Shown piece by piece: positions 7,966 to 21,200 of a stretch of DNA of 64,000 nucleotides. The notes under the pieces are model-generated. The model did no database searches. It saw only the letters and a list, made by a program, of their open reading frames with translations, and was not told the DNA's origin. This stretch comes from Epithemia pelagica. Taxonomy: Eukaryota; Bacillariophyta; Bacillariophyceae; Surirellales; Surirellaceae. The first letter of the stretch is position 1; every line of letters starts with the position of its first letter. Location: positions 2,418,001 through 2,482,000 of the forward strand of contig OX337231.1 of NCBI GenBank assembly GCA_946965045.2. Direction: 5' to 3'. The translations under genes and the position numbers were made by a program.

Positions 7966-10900
7966 ATGCCAATTGAAGTGGTGGAAGAGGTTGGCGGTGG
8001 CGTAGGCGTGTACGCCTCCGCCACGGATTTGACTCCGGAAGAAAAGGAGGAAAAACTCAAGGCGAAGATCAAGGAGCTCTTGGCTCTGTGTGCCGAGTAC
8101 GTGTTGGGTCAACAAGGTTTGACATGTTCGCGAGTCGCAAAGCTTGTCTTGTCTCATCGATCCGATTTTCACTATACAGAAATGAAGTGGATGTCCCCTT
8201 TCAGCTCAAAAAGGCTCTATTGGGCGACGAAGTCGAAGAGGGAGAAGCAGCCCGTCAACGCCATGTTTTGGTCGACGAATCGGAACGTGCCTCGTTGCGG
8301 GTTGACGAGCACCAGCTCATTAAGGATTTTCGTGCTAAGATGAGCGTCTTGCAAGGACAATTGCCCAATTTTGATTTGCGCATCGAAGATGGCTCCTATA
8401 CAGTCTTGATTCCCGATGTGGCCAATGATCCCTTGTATAAGAGTAGTCATTCGCTCGATGCCTCGCGACACAGCAGTGGCGGCGGTGCCACTCAAAACAT
8501 TGCCACAATTCGAAACACCAATCCTCTCTATGCCTTGGGATCCTCCTTGATTCGATGCTTTCGGGGAGGGGGTGACCCCAAAATACCCAAAAAGGAAAAA
8601 CAAATCATGAGTGGCGTCAACCTGGTCTTTGAACCTGGCAAAATGTATTTGGTGCTGTAAGTAGAAACCAGTGAAATCACCATGTCTTGTTGTTGGCCAA
8701 AGCAAGAACACATTCTCATCATGATGGGGTTTGCTTTGGAATCACAGTGGTGCGCCAGGATCTGGCAAGTCGACCTTGTTGAAAATGATTGCTCAGAAAC
8801 TAAACTTGGATGGTGGGTCCACAGAAGGTACGTGTCGGCAGAACCGTCTTTTCCATTGGCGAAAGAGAGTTTGTAAGTCTGTTTCTTGGACTAACGGGAC
8901 CGTCGTGAATATGTTTTGTTAGGTGGCAAGGTGAGCATCAATGGAGTGGCCAAGGACAAGGAGGTGATCTGGAACAACCTAGTAGGATACATTGATCAGA
9001 TTGACCGTCTTCATCCCTGGTTGACGGTATGGGAAACGTGCGAATTTGCCTTTCAATGTCGTAGTGGAGGAACGCACCGCCAACCATGGTATAACACATC
9101 GGAGGAGGCCAACAAACTCATTGAACAAATGGACGAAGAACGAACCTTGGTCACCAAGGTTTTGGAAGGTCTCGGTCTCACACGGGTCAAGGATACCTTT
9201 GTGGGAGATCCCAAAGTGGTCCGTGGTGTGAGTGGTGGAGAAAAGAAACGCGTGACACTCGCCGGTACGTAACAACACCAACAAGTGCATTTGACGCCTG
9301 CTGCTGTCTCATACGATATTTTGGATGTCGTCCTAGAAATGCTTTGTGGCAACTACCCGGTCTTGTGTTGTGATGAAATCAGTACTGGACTTGATGGTAC
9401 GTACCCCTTCTTGGTTTGTTATATCCATTCCAATGGTGTCCAACGACGATATGTCGTCAACCAATGAAAAACACCCTCTGTCTCTCACGCACACCTCTGC
9501 CTACTCGGTTTTCAGCGGCCACCACCTACGATATCACCAAGCTCATGGTTCAAGCTGCCAGGGTAAAACAATCCATTTCGGTTGTTTCCTTGCTTCAACC
9601 TCCTCCCGAAACGGTTGCGAATTTTGACGAGTTGATCTTGATTAGTGATGGAATGATTATTTACAGGTTGGTAGAATAGAGTCCGGGGAACCATTTTTGA
9701 AACGTTGTGCAAGGGAGGGCGACTCAGCAATTGTGTGCTTGTTTGTGCGTGTGTCTTTGTTATTAGTGGCCCTGTCGACGAAGTATTGGATCACTTTCAA
9801 TCCTATGGATATTTCCTTCCCGATCGAATGGATGTCGCAGGTACGTGATAAAACCTCTCTTGTTCATTGTCTTGGTTTGAATCTTTACAACTCAAGCGTC
9901 GGTTGATTGTGTGGGCACCCAGATTGGCTGCAGGTAAGCGAGATAATAACGAGTTGATGTGGAATCTGACAAGACACGTGACTCTGACCCTCCATCTGTT
10001 TGTTCAAATTGCACACAGACACTTCCCACACCGGATGGTGCAGCGTTTTTGAACGAGGCCAAAGACGCCCAGCTTTCCATGTCGGATCTCAAGACGAGAC
10101 ATTTAACCACAGAAGAATTCAGCCAAAAGTTTTACGAGTCAGACCGGGGACAGGAAATACTCGACAAGTTAAAGTCACCCTACAACGAAAAGGACGCCGA
10201 GTTTGTCCGTACCATTGCCAAAGCAAAGTTTGCCAACACCCAGCAGAGGTCCCTCGGTCTCGTGATGCGTAGAGAACTGTTGCTGTGGCGGCGAGACACC
10301 TATCAAATTCGCTCAAAGATTGGACGAAGTATGTATACACAGAATTTTGCATTTCTGGCCGTGTTAGAGATGCTTCATAAGATCTCACCATCCAATGTTG
10401 TCTGTGACAGATTTAATTTTGGCTCTTGTCGTGGGAACCCTCTTCTGGTCCGCTGATACGGACTCCATCATTGGTGTACTTTTTCAGTCCATGTTTATCA
10501 ACGTCTTGGGTAAGTTTCCGTTGCAATTGGATGACAATGTCGTTCACGGGATTTCTCACGCGTGTCATATTCGAAAGGTGCCATGCTTTTAATTGTCAAA
10601 CAGTTTCCAGCTCGTGCAGTCTTTTACAAACAACAGGATGCAAACTTCTTTCCGACATGGACTTATGTAATGGGTCGATACGTCGCCAACATTCCCAACT
10701 CGTTGATTGATTCGGTCATGTACGGAGTAATTGTTTACTGGTTTGTGGGTCTGGCATTTGGTAACGGAGCGACAATTGGACCGTTTTTCATGTTTCTCTT
10801 GATTCTTTTCATGACGTCGACAGCATGCGGTCTGATTTTTGGAATGTTCCCGGCAATTGTAAGTGGTCGCATCGAGTCCGGTATGTCAGGTTAACGTTCC

Positions 10901-13900
10901 TTTCTCATTATTCACAATTTCTTGTTCAGATGGAAGTCATTACATTGGCTCAAGCTGCAATGGCCGTAGTCATTGTCATTATGATTCTTTTCTCAGGCTT
11001 CACCGTCCAGCCAGGTAAATAGTATGCGCTGATTATGTGTATTATACATGTCCCAGTTTCGTTTGTACTGACATTTACTTTGTTTTCTTTCGTGATATAC
11101 CAGACGTAAGATTCTCTGTTGCATTGTTGCCAAACAGGTCGTTCTTATTCCTATGCTTCGCTCACACATGTGCTGTATTGAATTTCGTCCACAGGTGATT
11201 CCGGACTACTGGATATGGGCATACTGGGTAAGTTACGCATTATACCTTATATTGGCGCAAGTTAGCAGTTTATGGCAGACAAGCTCACGCCTGTAACAAA
11301 TTTTGCCATTTGATTCAGATCAATCCCCTGGCCTGGACCTTCCGAGCATTGGCGGTGAATGAATTTGACAGCGGCGCGTATGATGACCCATCCGAAAATG
11401 ACCCCAATATTACGCGTGGAGAGTCCATCTTGATTCGGTTTGGTTTCACTTTTGGGGATGACAACGAACCGTTTACCTATGAGTGGGCTGGTTATGGTAT
11501 TCTCGTATTGTTGGGACTTTCTGTTATTTTCGCCTTCTTGACTGCCATTTTCTTCAACTGTATCCGGTTTGCGACTGGAAAGGTGCTCATCACAGAAGAG
11601 GAGGACGAAAGCGAAATTATGGAAGTGGATGATGAAGATATGTCACCAATTCCATTCAAACGTGCCGACCTGACCTTTCGCGACATGCACTATACTGTCA
11701 AATCATCGATTTCAGACGAGAAGTTGGAGCTGTTAAAGGGAATCAGTGGGATCGTGGAATCTGGAAGGGTACGTTGTCTTATGTTGCTCGAATGGCGTTT
11801 GCTCAAGCCGGACCTAAACTTTTCGGTAAAAATTTGCAGATGACGGCGCTCATGGGATCCAGTGGTGCCGGTAAGTCGCTCTGAAGAAGTTTTTGGGATT
11901 ACGGCTCTTGGCAATCCACTCATGCTGTTCCACTTGTTGATAGGTAAAACTACACTCATGGACGTGTTGGCTCTCCGTAAGACGTCTGGTGAGATTGAGG
12001 GTGAAGTATGGGTGAACGGACATCCACAAGAGGAAGAGTCATTCCGTAGATGCATGGGATATGTCGAACAATTTGATGAACAAAGTGAGCAACTGACGGT
12101 GCGAGAGACGGTGGGGTTCTCCGCTTTGCTTCGTCTCGACGAGAAGGACGACGCCGTAACGGAGGAGAGTCGAACCAAGTTTGTAGATACGACATTAAAC
12201 ATGCTTGAACTAACACCGATTCAGAACCTGCAAGTGGGAACGGACGAAACTGGCGGTTTGTCCTTTGAGCAGAGAAAGCGGTTGTCGATTGCCGTTGAAC
12301 TGTAAGTGATGGTGTGGAGAAAGGCAATTACAGATTCTATCACGACTAACGAAATTGTCTCTATGCAGCGTAGCCAATCCATCAATTTTGTTTTTGGGTA
12401 AGTTTGGTTGTGAAGGAACGGAACAGAACATTTGTTTCGTTTGGTTCATTCGTCTCATGTATTCCTTCATGCCATGGTTGTTTTGTATATAAATAGATGA
12501 GCCAACTTCGGGTTTGGATGCTCGAGCGGCCATGATTGTGATGCGTGGTCTTCGTCGCATTGCCAAATCTGGTCGTGCAGTCTGTGCCACTATCCATCAG
12601 CCGTCCATTTCCATCTTTTCAGACTTTGATAGTCTCTTATTGCTCAAGCGTGGAGGAGAGGTGGTCTTTTTTGGTGATCTTGGCGAGGGAAGTGTAAATC
12701 TCATTACGTACCTGGAACGATACGAAGCGACTCCCCGCATCCGATTGGGTGAGAATCCAGGTAAGATTGTGCTTCGGGGTGTGCATTGCTCATTTATGAA
12801 TTTTGTCTCTAACGACTATTGTTATAGCCACGTGGATGTTGACCACCATTGGCGCAGGAAGCGCCGGTGCTGGAAGTGGCAAGGCCTTTGACTATGCGGG
12901 AAGTTACCAAGAATCCAAACTTCGTATCCAATGTTTGGACAAGATTGAAACCATTAACCGCGGTGCCAACAACGACAACCTGGTGGCCTTTGAATCTCGT
13001 TATGCCACCAAGTTTTCGACGCAAATGAACGCTGTCTTGCATCGTGCCTTGACCATTTTTTATCGTTCTCCCAATTACAATGTCACCCGTAACGTTGTGT
13101 CCCTCGTGGTGGCCATCTTGTTTGGAAGTGTCTATGTGCAAGAACCGACACCCCAGGCGGAAGGAGACATTAACTCGATTATCAACTCACTCTTTGTGTC
13201 GATTCTCTTTGTGTCCGTCAGTGGACAAAATACCGTCTTGAGTTTCTTTGAAAAAGAACGCAACATGTATTATCGACACAAGGCTGCCAACATGTACAAC
13301 AGCTTGGCACTGCTGGGTGCCCACACGATTTCGGAATACCCATTTCTGCTCATTTCGTCAGCCATCTTTGTCGTTCCATTTTATTTCATGATGGGCTTTG
13401 AGTCGGATGCCGAAAAATTCTTTCTGTACGTGAACAGACGTTGTTACCATTGTTCGAACTAGAGTTTGCGGATTGAGCATTTGTTGCTCTACTGTTTGTG
13501 TTGGGGCTCAATGGTATGCTGGTTCTGCCTTGTTTTCTCTCTTGTTTCTCTGTGCATATAGGTTTTATACCTTTGTCTTTTTGGGCTTTACGAGTTTTAC
13601 CTTTTCGGGACAAATGTTCATGTCGCTGGTACGGGATTCGGAAACGGCCCAAGCCGTGGGTGGCATGTGGGTGACCTTTAGTGTCTTGTTTTCGGGTATC
13701 TTGATTCGTCCCGATGCCATTCCCGAGTTTTGGTACTTTGCCTATTGGATCTTTCCCGGTCACTACTTGTTTGAAGCTTTGTTAATGACACAATTTTCCG
13801 ACGACCAAACCTTGATTACCGCCTCGCCGGGAAGTGCCTTTTATGAATTTTTGCAATGTACTCCCCAAGATGATCCCTGTCAGGGCACAGTGGCCGACTT

Positions 13901-14033
13901 TATGAAGGCCAGCTTTCCCGACTATGATCGTGACAATGTGTATTATTGTGGAATTTACTTTGTGGCCTTGAATCTGGGCAGTCGGTTGGTGGCCTATTGG
14001 GCCTTGACCAGTTTGAATTATCGATCCACCTAA
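7966..14033 (+). CDS. Full-size ABCG (PDR-type) ABC transporter, 21 exons
   Basis: Exons: 7966-8096, 8180-8656, 8748-8827, 8923-9264, 9337-9396, 9516-9666, 9767-9840, 9923-9933, 10019-10328, 10411-10509, 10578-10858, 10930-11014, 11104-11105, 11195-11227, 11319-11768, 11840-11870, 11944-12301, 12369-12397, 12497-12760, 12828-13425, 13562-14033. All introns are GT-AG, 67-136 nt. The sum is 4338 nt, 1445 aa, in frame throughout. NBD1 has GAPGSGKST near residue 203, VSGGEKKR near 331 and LCCDEISTGLD near 352. NBD2 has GSSGAGKTT near 869, LSFEQRKR near 978 and FLDEPTSGLD near 999. Each NBD is followed by a six-helix-type membrane domain, the (NBD-TMD)x2 order of PDR transporters, which export lipids or hydrophobic compounds across the plasma membrane. 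The substrate is unknown. Confidence 0.9.
9923..9933 (+). other. 11-nt microexon of the ABC transporter
   Basis: The sequence attggctgcag is preceded by ag and followed by gtaagc. It joins exon 7 (ending GTC GCA G) to exon 9 (starting ACA CTT) in frame as DVADWLQTLP, matching the PDR-type sequence after the first nucleotide-binding domain. The longer alternative acceptor at 9895-9896 would give a 37-nt exon that breaks the frame. Confidence 0.8.
11104..11105 (+). other. Candidate 2-nt microexon of the ABC transporter
   Basis: The dinucleotide AC lies between ...atataccag and gtaagattc. Exon 12 ends CCA G and exon 14 begins GTG ATT CCG. Adding AC restores P-D-V-I-P-D-Y-W. Without it the frame shifts and reaches the wrong protein. 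The second half of the same protein has R-P-D-A-I-P-E-F-W at the equivalent place, so the Asp is expected. The flanking introns would each be 89 nt, the normal size for this gene. Confidence 0.6.
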
Positions 14034-14041
14034 GAGAGGCA

Positions 14042-14335
14042 TGGGATGATCCTATATAATATAAATGGGAACAGAACCATTTGTGTGAGTGTCAAAGATT
14101 CAAGACCAGAGACAAGTCGACAAGAGAGAGGGAAAAGATCAATGTTATGGAAGAAAAAAGCAGAAGAGAAAGAACGGGGAAGTGGGATCAATCGGTCCCA
14201 GAACGGTTCGTTCGACACGAGCTACAGTTAGATGTGCGTGCCAGAAACAAACAGTTTTAGACTTGCTCTTTAGTTCTCTTGTGTTTTATTCTAGGGAATG
14301 GCACTGGGAGAAGCTTTTCTCTTTATCTTGACCCT
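14042..14335. other. Intergenic region
   Basis: 3' flank of the ABC transporter up to the DUF1499 duplicate. No gene, tRNA or clear repeat was seen. Confidence 0.5.
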
Positions 14336-14359
14336 TGTGTCTGGTGGTCACAACGGAAT

Positions 14360-15003
14360 CTGTTCCGCTTCGTTTGGCATGTGCCAATCCGGGCTGTGCC
14401 GTGTCGAAATCGGAACGACGGCATGCAAATAGGTATCCGTCACTTGTACGATCCGGACCGTCGGCAGGGATTGGACGACTTGGACGAGGGACTGCCAGGC
14501 CATTTGCGGATTGCTCGTTTCCGTCAAGTACGACCACGGGGGACTGTATCAGGCCGGATTGCGAATGGCGGACGTACTCACACCATTTTCCGTTGCCGCA
14601 ATCGACGACAAGGGACGGGTCGTCATTGTCGTCGTATCGGGCGTGGGGGTGGGAAGCAATTCTCCAAAACAGGAAACGGTCGTTTTGCTAGGATCGGACC
14701 GTGCATCCCTTGCGACCGGCCGATGTGGCAAAGTCTGTATCGGCCGCCCACGACGATGGAGTGGGCATCAAGAGGGAAACGGTCGTACCAACCACACCCA
14801 CCCACAAACAGGATCGTCGATCACAAGAAACAGGGGATTTCAAGGCGCTTGGCGGTGATGGAACTTGTGGTTTTTCGGGGGCCAATCCTTCCAGTCTGCA
14901 CGGTAATAGAACAAAAAGAAGCAGTGTTTTGGTGAAGGGCATTCGAATCGTCGTCGTCATGGTTAATGTAGAAGATGGATTGGCATGTGGATGGACATAG
15001 AGG
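14360..15003 (-). pseudogene. Truncated DUF1499 pseudogene (copy of the gene at 23037-23936)
   Basis: Minus-strand copy of the functional gene. The start (near 14960) and targeting region are preserved. It is broken in three ways. A 5-nt deletion near 14703 shifts the frame. A C-to-T type change near 14555 turns an Arg codon into TGA. About 470 nt of the 3' coding part is missing: the sequence jumps at about 14400 from the copy of the coding region straight to the copy of the 3' flank (cgggctgtgccgtg also at about 22883). Homology to the functional locus continues through the 5' leader to about 15000, so this was a DNA-level segmental duplication rather than retroposition. Confidence 0.85.
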
Positions 15004-15045
15004 TCAACTATACTCCTATGTCATTGCGTTACCAGGCCATGATAA

Positions 15046-15050
15046 AGGAC
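15046..15050. repeat. Target-site duplication, left
   Basis: The 5 bp aggac directly before the left LTR is repeated directly after the right LTR (21873-21877). Five bp is the usual size for Ty1/copia integration. Confidence 0.9.
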
Positions 15051-15214
15051 TGTTGAGATACCGTGCAGACAGCGTCAATTCATTGATGAGGAAAAATTAT
15101 AAGTTATCGTGTTCGTCTAACTACATCGGCCCAGGTCACTGTCTTTTTGGTGCTGCGGCCAGTGTCATTGAGTCACGTGTTTCTCCGCGCCGGGCGACAT
15201 CCGCTTTCCCAATA
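15051..15214 (-). repeat. Left LTR (3' LTR in element orientation)
   Basis: 164 bp, nearly identical to 21711-21872. It starts tgttgagata and ends tttcccaata. Differences from the other LTR are a 2-nt longer T run near 15145 and one base in the terminal caata/caaca. The G-rich tract next to it (element strand, about 15215-15222) is the likely polypurine tract. The polyprotein frame runs into this LTR and stops at 15136. Confidence 0.92.
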
Positions 15215-18200
15215 CCCCCCTGGTTCGGTATCACAGGAACGACAAGATCACGAAGCACGAGAAAGTGGGTGTCATCACGGTGTTCCTTCGTCAAGAGATC
15301 TGCAGGGTTAGTCTTTCCAGGGATATGGTGGACAGTCACTTCACCGGCCGCGATCGCGTCACGTACTGCGACCTGTCGCATGTTGAGGTGACGGAGACGC
15401 TTGGTGATGGCCCCAGTCCCACTCCAATCAACTGTCCCCTTATTGTCGTTGTAAATAGGGATAGGTTGCGATACATCAGACAGACCCATTTCTTCCATTA
15501 GGTAGGTGATATGTTGGCCTTCCTTAATAATCAAATCAATCGATTTGATTTCCGCTTCACAGGAACTGCGGCTACAGCGTTCCTCTCGTTCGACCTTCCA
15601 CCAGATAGGTCCGCCAGTACGCATCATCAAGGCACCTTGTACAGACTTACACTCGTCGTCGGTGACAGTGCGTGTTTCGATTTCCTCTGGCAACGGACGT
15701 GAGGCGTCTTGTGGTCCCCAGTTGGAATCTGTAAAGTCGCAAGTCTGATCGTGGTCTGGTGGAGAAACGTTGTGGGGCCACGCGACGAAGCCATGAAGTT
15801 GGCTGTCATCAGACCGTTCGACAAAGCATAGGCCACGTTCAGACGTACCGCGGATATATCGTAGTACGTGTTTTCCTGCTTCCATATGCTCCGGAGACGG
15901 ATTACTCATATGTCGACTGAGCAGTTTGTGGGCCACGGCGATGTCAGGCCGTGTACTAATTGTCAGCCAGGTGAGTCCGCCAATAAGCGATCGGTACTGC
16001 TTGACTAACTCCGAATTGGGATCGGCTGCCGTAGTAGGTGTAGGCAGACGATCGATAGGCAAGCCTGACCGATATGGTGTTTTGGCGGCGTTGCAATCTT
16101 GCATGTTGAACTTCTCGAGGAATCGCTCCACGAATCCAGGCTGAGAAATATGAACGCCCATCCCATTATTCTTGGTCTTGAACCATTGGTACCGGCATCC
16201 GAGGAAGTAGGTAACTGCGCCCATGAAATCGACCGTCAGCAGTTTGCCCAAAGACTCCTCGAACCACTTCTCAGTTTTGTCCGATGCGCTAAAATAGATG
16301 AAGTCATCGACGTAGACACCAACGTAGACTGGGGCTTCGTCCTCAAAAGGTTTACCCACTAAGACACATGGGTCATTAGCGCACTGTGTGAATCCCAAAT
16401 CATTGACAAGGACAGCAATAAACTTATCGTACCAATGTCGTGGGCTACGACGAAGCCCGTATAATGTTTTCTTCAATTTCCAATACGTTCCCGGCTCACT
16501 GATAGGGCATCCGCGTGGTGGTTCGCATATCACGACTTCATCCTCGGGCAGTTCCGGTTGACAGAACGCATTCTTGCAGTCGCCTTGCTTAGCTATCTTG
16601 CCGTGCTGTATGGCAAGAGATATAAGTAAGCGGCAACTGGTTGATTGTAGTACCGGCGCATACCGTTCCGAGTTCGACCATATACGTTCCTCCAAGTTTC
16701 CCAGCACAACTATGCGACTCTTGGCTCGATACGGGTTTCCAAGTTCATCTGGCTTTACCGTAAATATATTCATTGTAGGTATGGCCTTGAATCCTTGGGC
16801 CCTGTAGCGCGCATATTCTGCACCACTAATCACATCAAACACATCCATGGTCTTGAGACTGCCATGTTCCTCGGAGTAAGCGTCCCCCCATACAATTTGA
16901 TCGGTTGGATGTAGCTTAGGGAGATGAAGAAGGCAACTGGGAGCGCACTTCGAGATCAATTTGGCTGCGGACACGAATCGTCCGACCAGTTGGGGTGCAC
17001 CGGGGTTGGCGGGCCATCCCACTTGTAAGGTGCCCTCTCGTAATCGCTCCAAGTAGGTTTGGAGTAGATCCGGGAGCGGGATGATCGGTCGTTGATTGTT
17101 GTTCTGTTTGGCACGGGCGACAAATTCCCAATCACCGTCAGAATCCTGCCGTAATCGGCCGTGAAGGAACCCATGTACGTCCGAATAGAGGGTCACGGCC
17201 TCGTCAGCTCGTATCCACGACGGACGGAGTGGATGGTCGGCCGTGATATCAGAAACATGGTCGGCATCAGCAGTTTCGGTCGAGTGAAGGGGGCTGTCTC
17301 CTTTGAGGGGTAGGACCCCCCACACCATATCCGGATCGACTTCCACGGTGGTGTTGTCTGGCGTCTGTAGACTGTAACTAGGAGTCTGACTCGTAGGAAC
17401 TTGAAGGACGACGCCAGAGTGTCGGTCAGTAGAGCCTGGAGAGCTCCAGTACACCGAGGATCCAGGAGGATGCAGAACCTTGGCCTCAGTACGATCCAAT
17501 AAAGATAGTTGGAGCCCCCCATCGTACACGAGCGAAGGGAAGGCATCTGAGACACCACGGTCCACATCCAGAGTGTAGTCACTGGAAACGGAGAACGAGT
17601 GTTGGTCGGGGTTGTAAAAGACCACACCATTACAAAAGTCACTGCGACCCAGAGCAATACCGACAAAACTATGGGATTCGAAAGTGCGACGTTGCCGAGG
17701 ACCATCAGTCGGACGATTGAAGTAACCGATGGCGCCGAACTCAAAGAGAACCCGGTAGTCAGGTCGCTGGCCGTAAAATAAAGTGAGGGGAGTAGTCCAT
17801 TCTCCCGGGGACTCCTTCTCGGTGGAGAGCGACTGGACCGGCAGGAGATTCATCCGTTGGAAGGCAGTGCGCAATGCCCAAAACCAAAACCGAGCAGGAA
17901 GTTTAGCCTCGGCAAGGTAGGAGCGTGCCATACGGACACCAGTCCGCCAATACCGTTCCACGAGACCGTTGGAGGATTGGCGACGAGGTGCCGCAGAGCG
18001 GACACGAATTCGGAGACTGCGGAGAAACCGAGCAACGCCGCCACCCAGGAACCGACTGTCAAAGTCACACTGGATGACCTTGGGCATACCGCCCGCGTCC
18101 ACTATAAAACGCCAGAGAGCATCTTGAATGTCAGCGTGGCCGAGACTCCGTAGGCCATAACAAAACACCATGCGAGTGGCCGAGTCGACGAGGGTGAGAC

Positions 18201-21200
18201 AATAGTTGTACCCCCCGGGGGAGGTCCCATTGCCGTAGCCGATATCCATACCCACTAACTCCAACTTGTGGGCCCGACGACGTTGAGAGGGACCACGACG
18301 GCGCTGGTCAACTGTAACAAAATCACCAGCAGTAGCCGTAGGTTCCTGAGCCAACGTGACGGAAATGCCACGGCCCACATCGCCAAGTAAAGAGTATTCC
18401 TTGAGATTCCGATTGCCGAACAAACGGTGAAGAGCGAATGGAGTGACGCGGCGAGTCTCTCGAGAACCAGTGTCAGCGGTGTAGCAAGGTGGGAGAGAAC
18501 AATCGGTCGTGGACGTGGGTTGGTTGGTGGACGGAGAAGAAGGTGCATTGGCCGACGACGCCGGCAATGGAGATTCTCCGGTTGATTGAGACATAGAACG
18601 CGTTTGCATGCGGCGGAGCATGTTTTGTGCTCGACCATAGAGAACGCTGCCATTGGTATCGCTATAGACGGGAGTCTGGCTGGGCTCCACACACGGGGTG
18701 GCATCAATCAAGGCATCATCGGTATCGTCGACGTGGAGGACGAAGGTCGGGAAGGTCAAGTACATGCCATCATCATCGGCAATAAAGCTACAACCACTCC
18801 CTCGACGTCGATGTACACGAATGGATAGAAGATGCACATCCAACGTGGGAACGTGTAAGCAGTCCGCAAGTCGAACGTGATGCCCATCGAGACACACATT
18901 CACGGTACCACGACCCTCAATGGCCACGCGACTACCGTCACCCATTTCCACGTAATGATCGGTGAGCGGGGTGTAGGTGGCATCATCGAATAAAGAACGG
19001 TCCCAAAACATATCTGCCGTGGCCCCAGAGTCTGGGCAAACCAATGGTCGCGAACTCACAGCTGTAGGACTCCAACTACGACGACATGTAGGGGAAGATA
19101 GCTCGTTTAAATCACTTATGTCTAGCTCTCCTTCCTCAGGGGATGACTCTCTCAGATGTAGATAGGATGGGACGTCGCCGTCGCTACTGGTGCCATCGGT
19201 GAACGACGAAGAGTAGGACCAGATATCGGAATCATCACTCAGATCCTGTGTGGGAGAGAGAGAGGGTCGGTGAGTAGGAGAGCTAGCGTGATTGCTTGAG
19301 GCTTGATACGAGCACTTACGTCCAGGAGTAGGACTGGGACTGTCTTGAAGAGGGGACTCAGGGACACGACGGGCGGCCGCAGCGGTAGGAGTCGACGGCG
19401 GAATCGACGAGGAGTCGCCAGCGGAGGCGCGACGACCACGACCACTATTGGGGAAGGAGGAAGGTTTCCCGTCAGGGTTGAGGACACGGTCTTGTTCATA
19501 ATCATACTGAATGGTGAATCCGCACTCCTTCAGAATGGGGCATTTGGCAGTGGAATGTATGCCAGGAGCATGTTTCCGATTCCCCTTTCGATAAATCTTG
19601 CAGAGGAGGCACTTGAAGTCACGGTGATTTTGACGAGCGTCATCAGGACTGAGAGTGGCACCCACGGTGGTGAAGCCATCCGAACCAGGAGACTCTTGAA
19701 CTCGGCGACCCGTGGCAGCACCCACAGGGGCCTTCCCCTCAACCACGTCCATGGTAGACCGGTTCTTATAGCACTTTTCCCGAAACTCCTGGTGCATCAT
19801 CATGAACAGGTCTTGGGTGGTGATGGTAGCTAGGTCAATACGTCCACACTTGAGTTCTTCTTCTATCGTACCCATGGCGTGGCCATAGGGCCCCTTGATA
19901 ACCAAATAGTAGAGACGGGTACGGAACTGGAAGTCTGTCATAGTGTAGGAGTGAGTACTGAGTCTGTGACGCGCTTCCTTGGCCCGCCGATAAAACGTTG
20001 TAAGTTCCTCCTTGTTACGGTGACTGAGGCGGCTCCAAGTATCGAAGTCGTGCAAGAACGAACTAGTGGTCGTGGGATATGCAATTGCGCGAAGAGACGC
20101 AAGAAGCTTGATGCCGTTGCCATAGTCGTCAGTGGATCGAAGTTCCGACAAGACTCCGAGCGCAACAGGGTTGCGATGGACCTGGATGGAAATCACCAAA
20201 TGATAATGAAGGTGACTGGAAATTTCTCGATCGCGGGCGTTGTCTGGGGTGTCAGTATGAGAAGTAATGTCACTCCCATCAGAGAGCAACCAATGACCCA
20301 TGTGCACAATGTTGCGAACCGCCTCGTAGAAGACGTCAAACAATTCGCCGGTAAAAGCCGTGGCAGGGAATTCCGGAAATCCCTTTTGTTCCCGACGAAG
20401 TTTCCCATCGTTGGCCTCAATGGTACGTGGCTGCTCTTCCCCACGAGTGGATGCGGGAGTATTGACCACAGGAGCTGGATCCCCCCCGGACGCAACACGA
20501 GACGGGGCCGAGAAGTAAGAGTCCTGTAAACGGCGGACAACCTCGTCGACCGTAGCCGAGGGAAGAGAGGAAGAGCGAAGAGACGATGCGACCTGAGCGG
20601 GGAGAGACGAGGGAGGAACAACCGGACCACGAACAAAAGGAACCGAAGGTGGAGGAGGGAAGGGACCAGTGGGAGAGGATTGGTGGGAAGGGTCCCAACC
20701 AAGGAATCGCACGGCAGCTTGGTAGGTGCTGGCACTGGCAAATTCGGCACCATGCCCTGAGACGGCCTTAAAATCAATGGTACGTACCCAAGCCGCAGCC
20801 CAAGAGGTGAAAATGCCCGGATTCCACCCAGTCTTGACCACATAAAAGCGTTTCTGGGACCGTTGTTGACTACGATCCGGACCAACATAACCTCGTAGAT
20901 AGGGATGGCCAATACCTTCATAGGAGTCCTGAACGACGACTGCCTGAGGAGGGACGGAAGTACTAGTGCGAGCGTAGACAAGAAGGTCCGTCGGCCCCAA
21001 GGTTAAACCAGAGGGAATAGGACAGTTGGACAAAGGGCTGGAGAAACTCACATCAGGGACGGACTCCACACTGGTGTCAGAGCCAAAGGATGCAGTGAGT
21101 GGTGAAGGGGCAGTGGGAGCAGGCGCCGTGATGAGGTGTGGTGGAGGTGACTGGGCCTCTGGGAGGGTCCCATCAGTCATGTCATACGCAGCATCTTCTG

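Noticed and set aside
9897-9933. 37-nt alternative for exon 8 of the ABC transporter
   Set aside because: It gives the wrong phase for exon 9 and a sequence unlike the family; the 11-nt version fits both.
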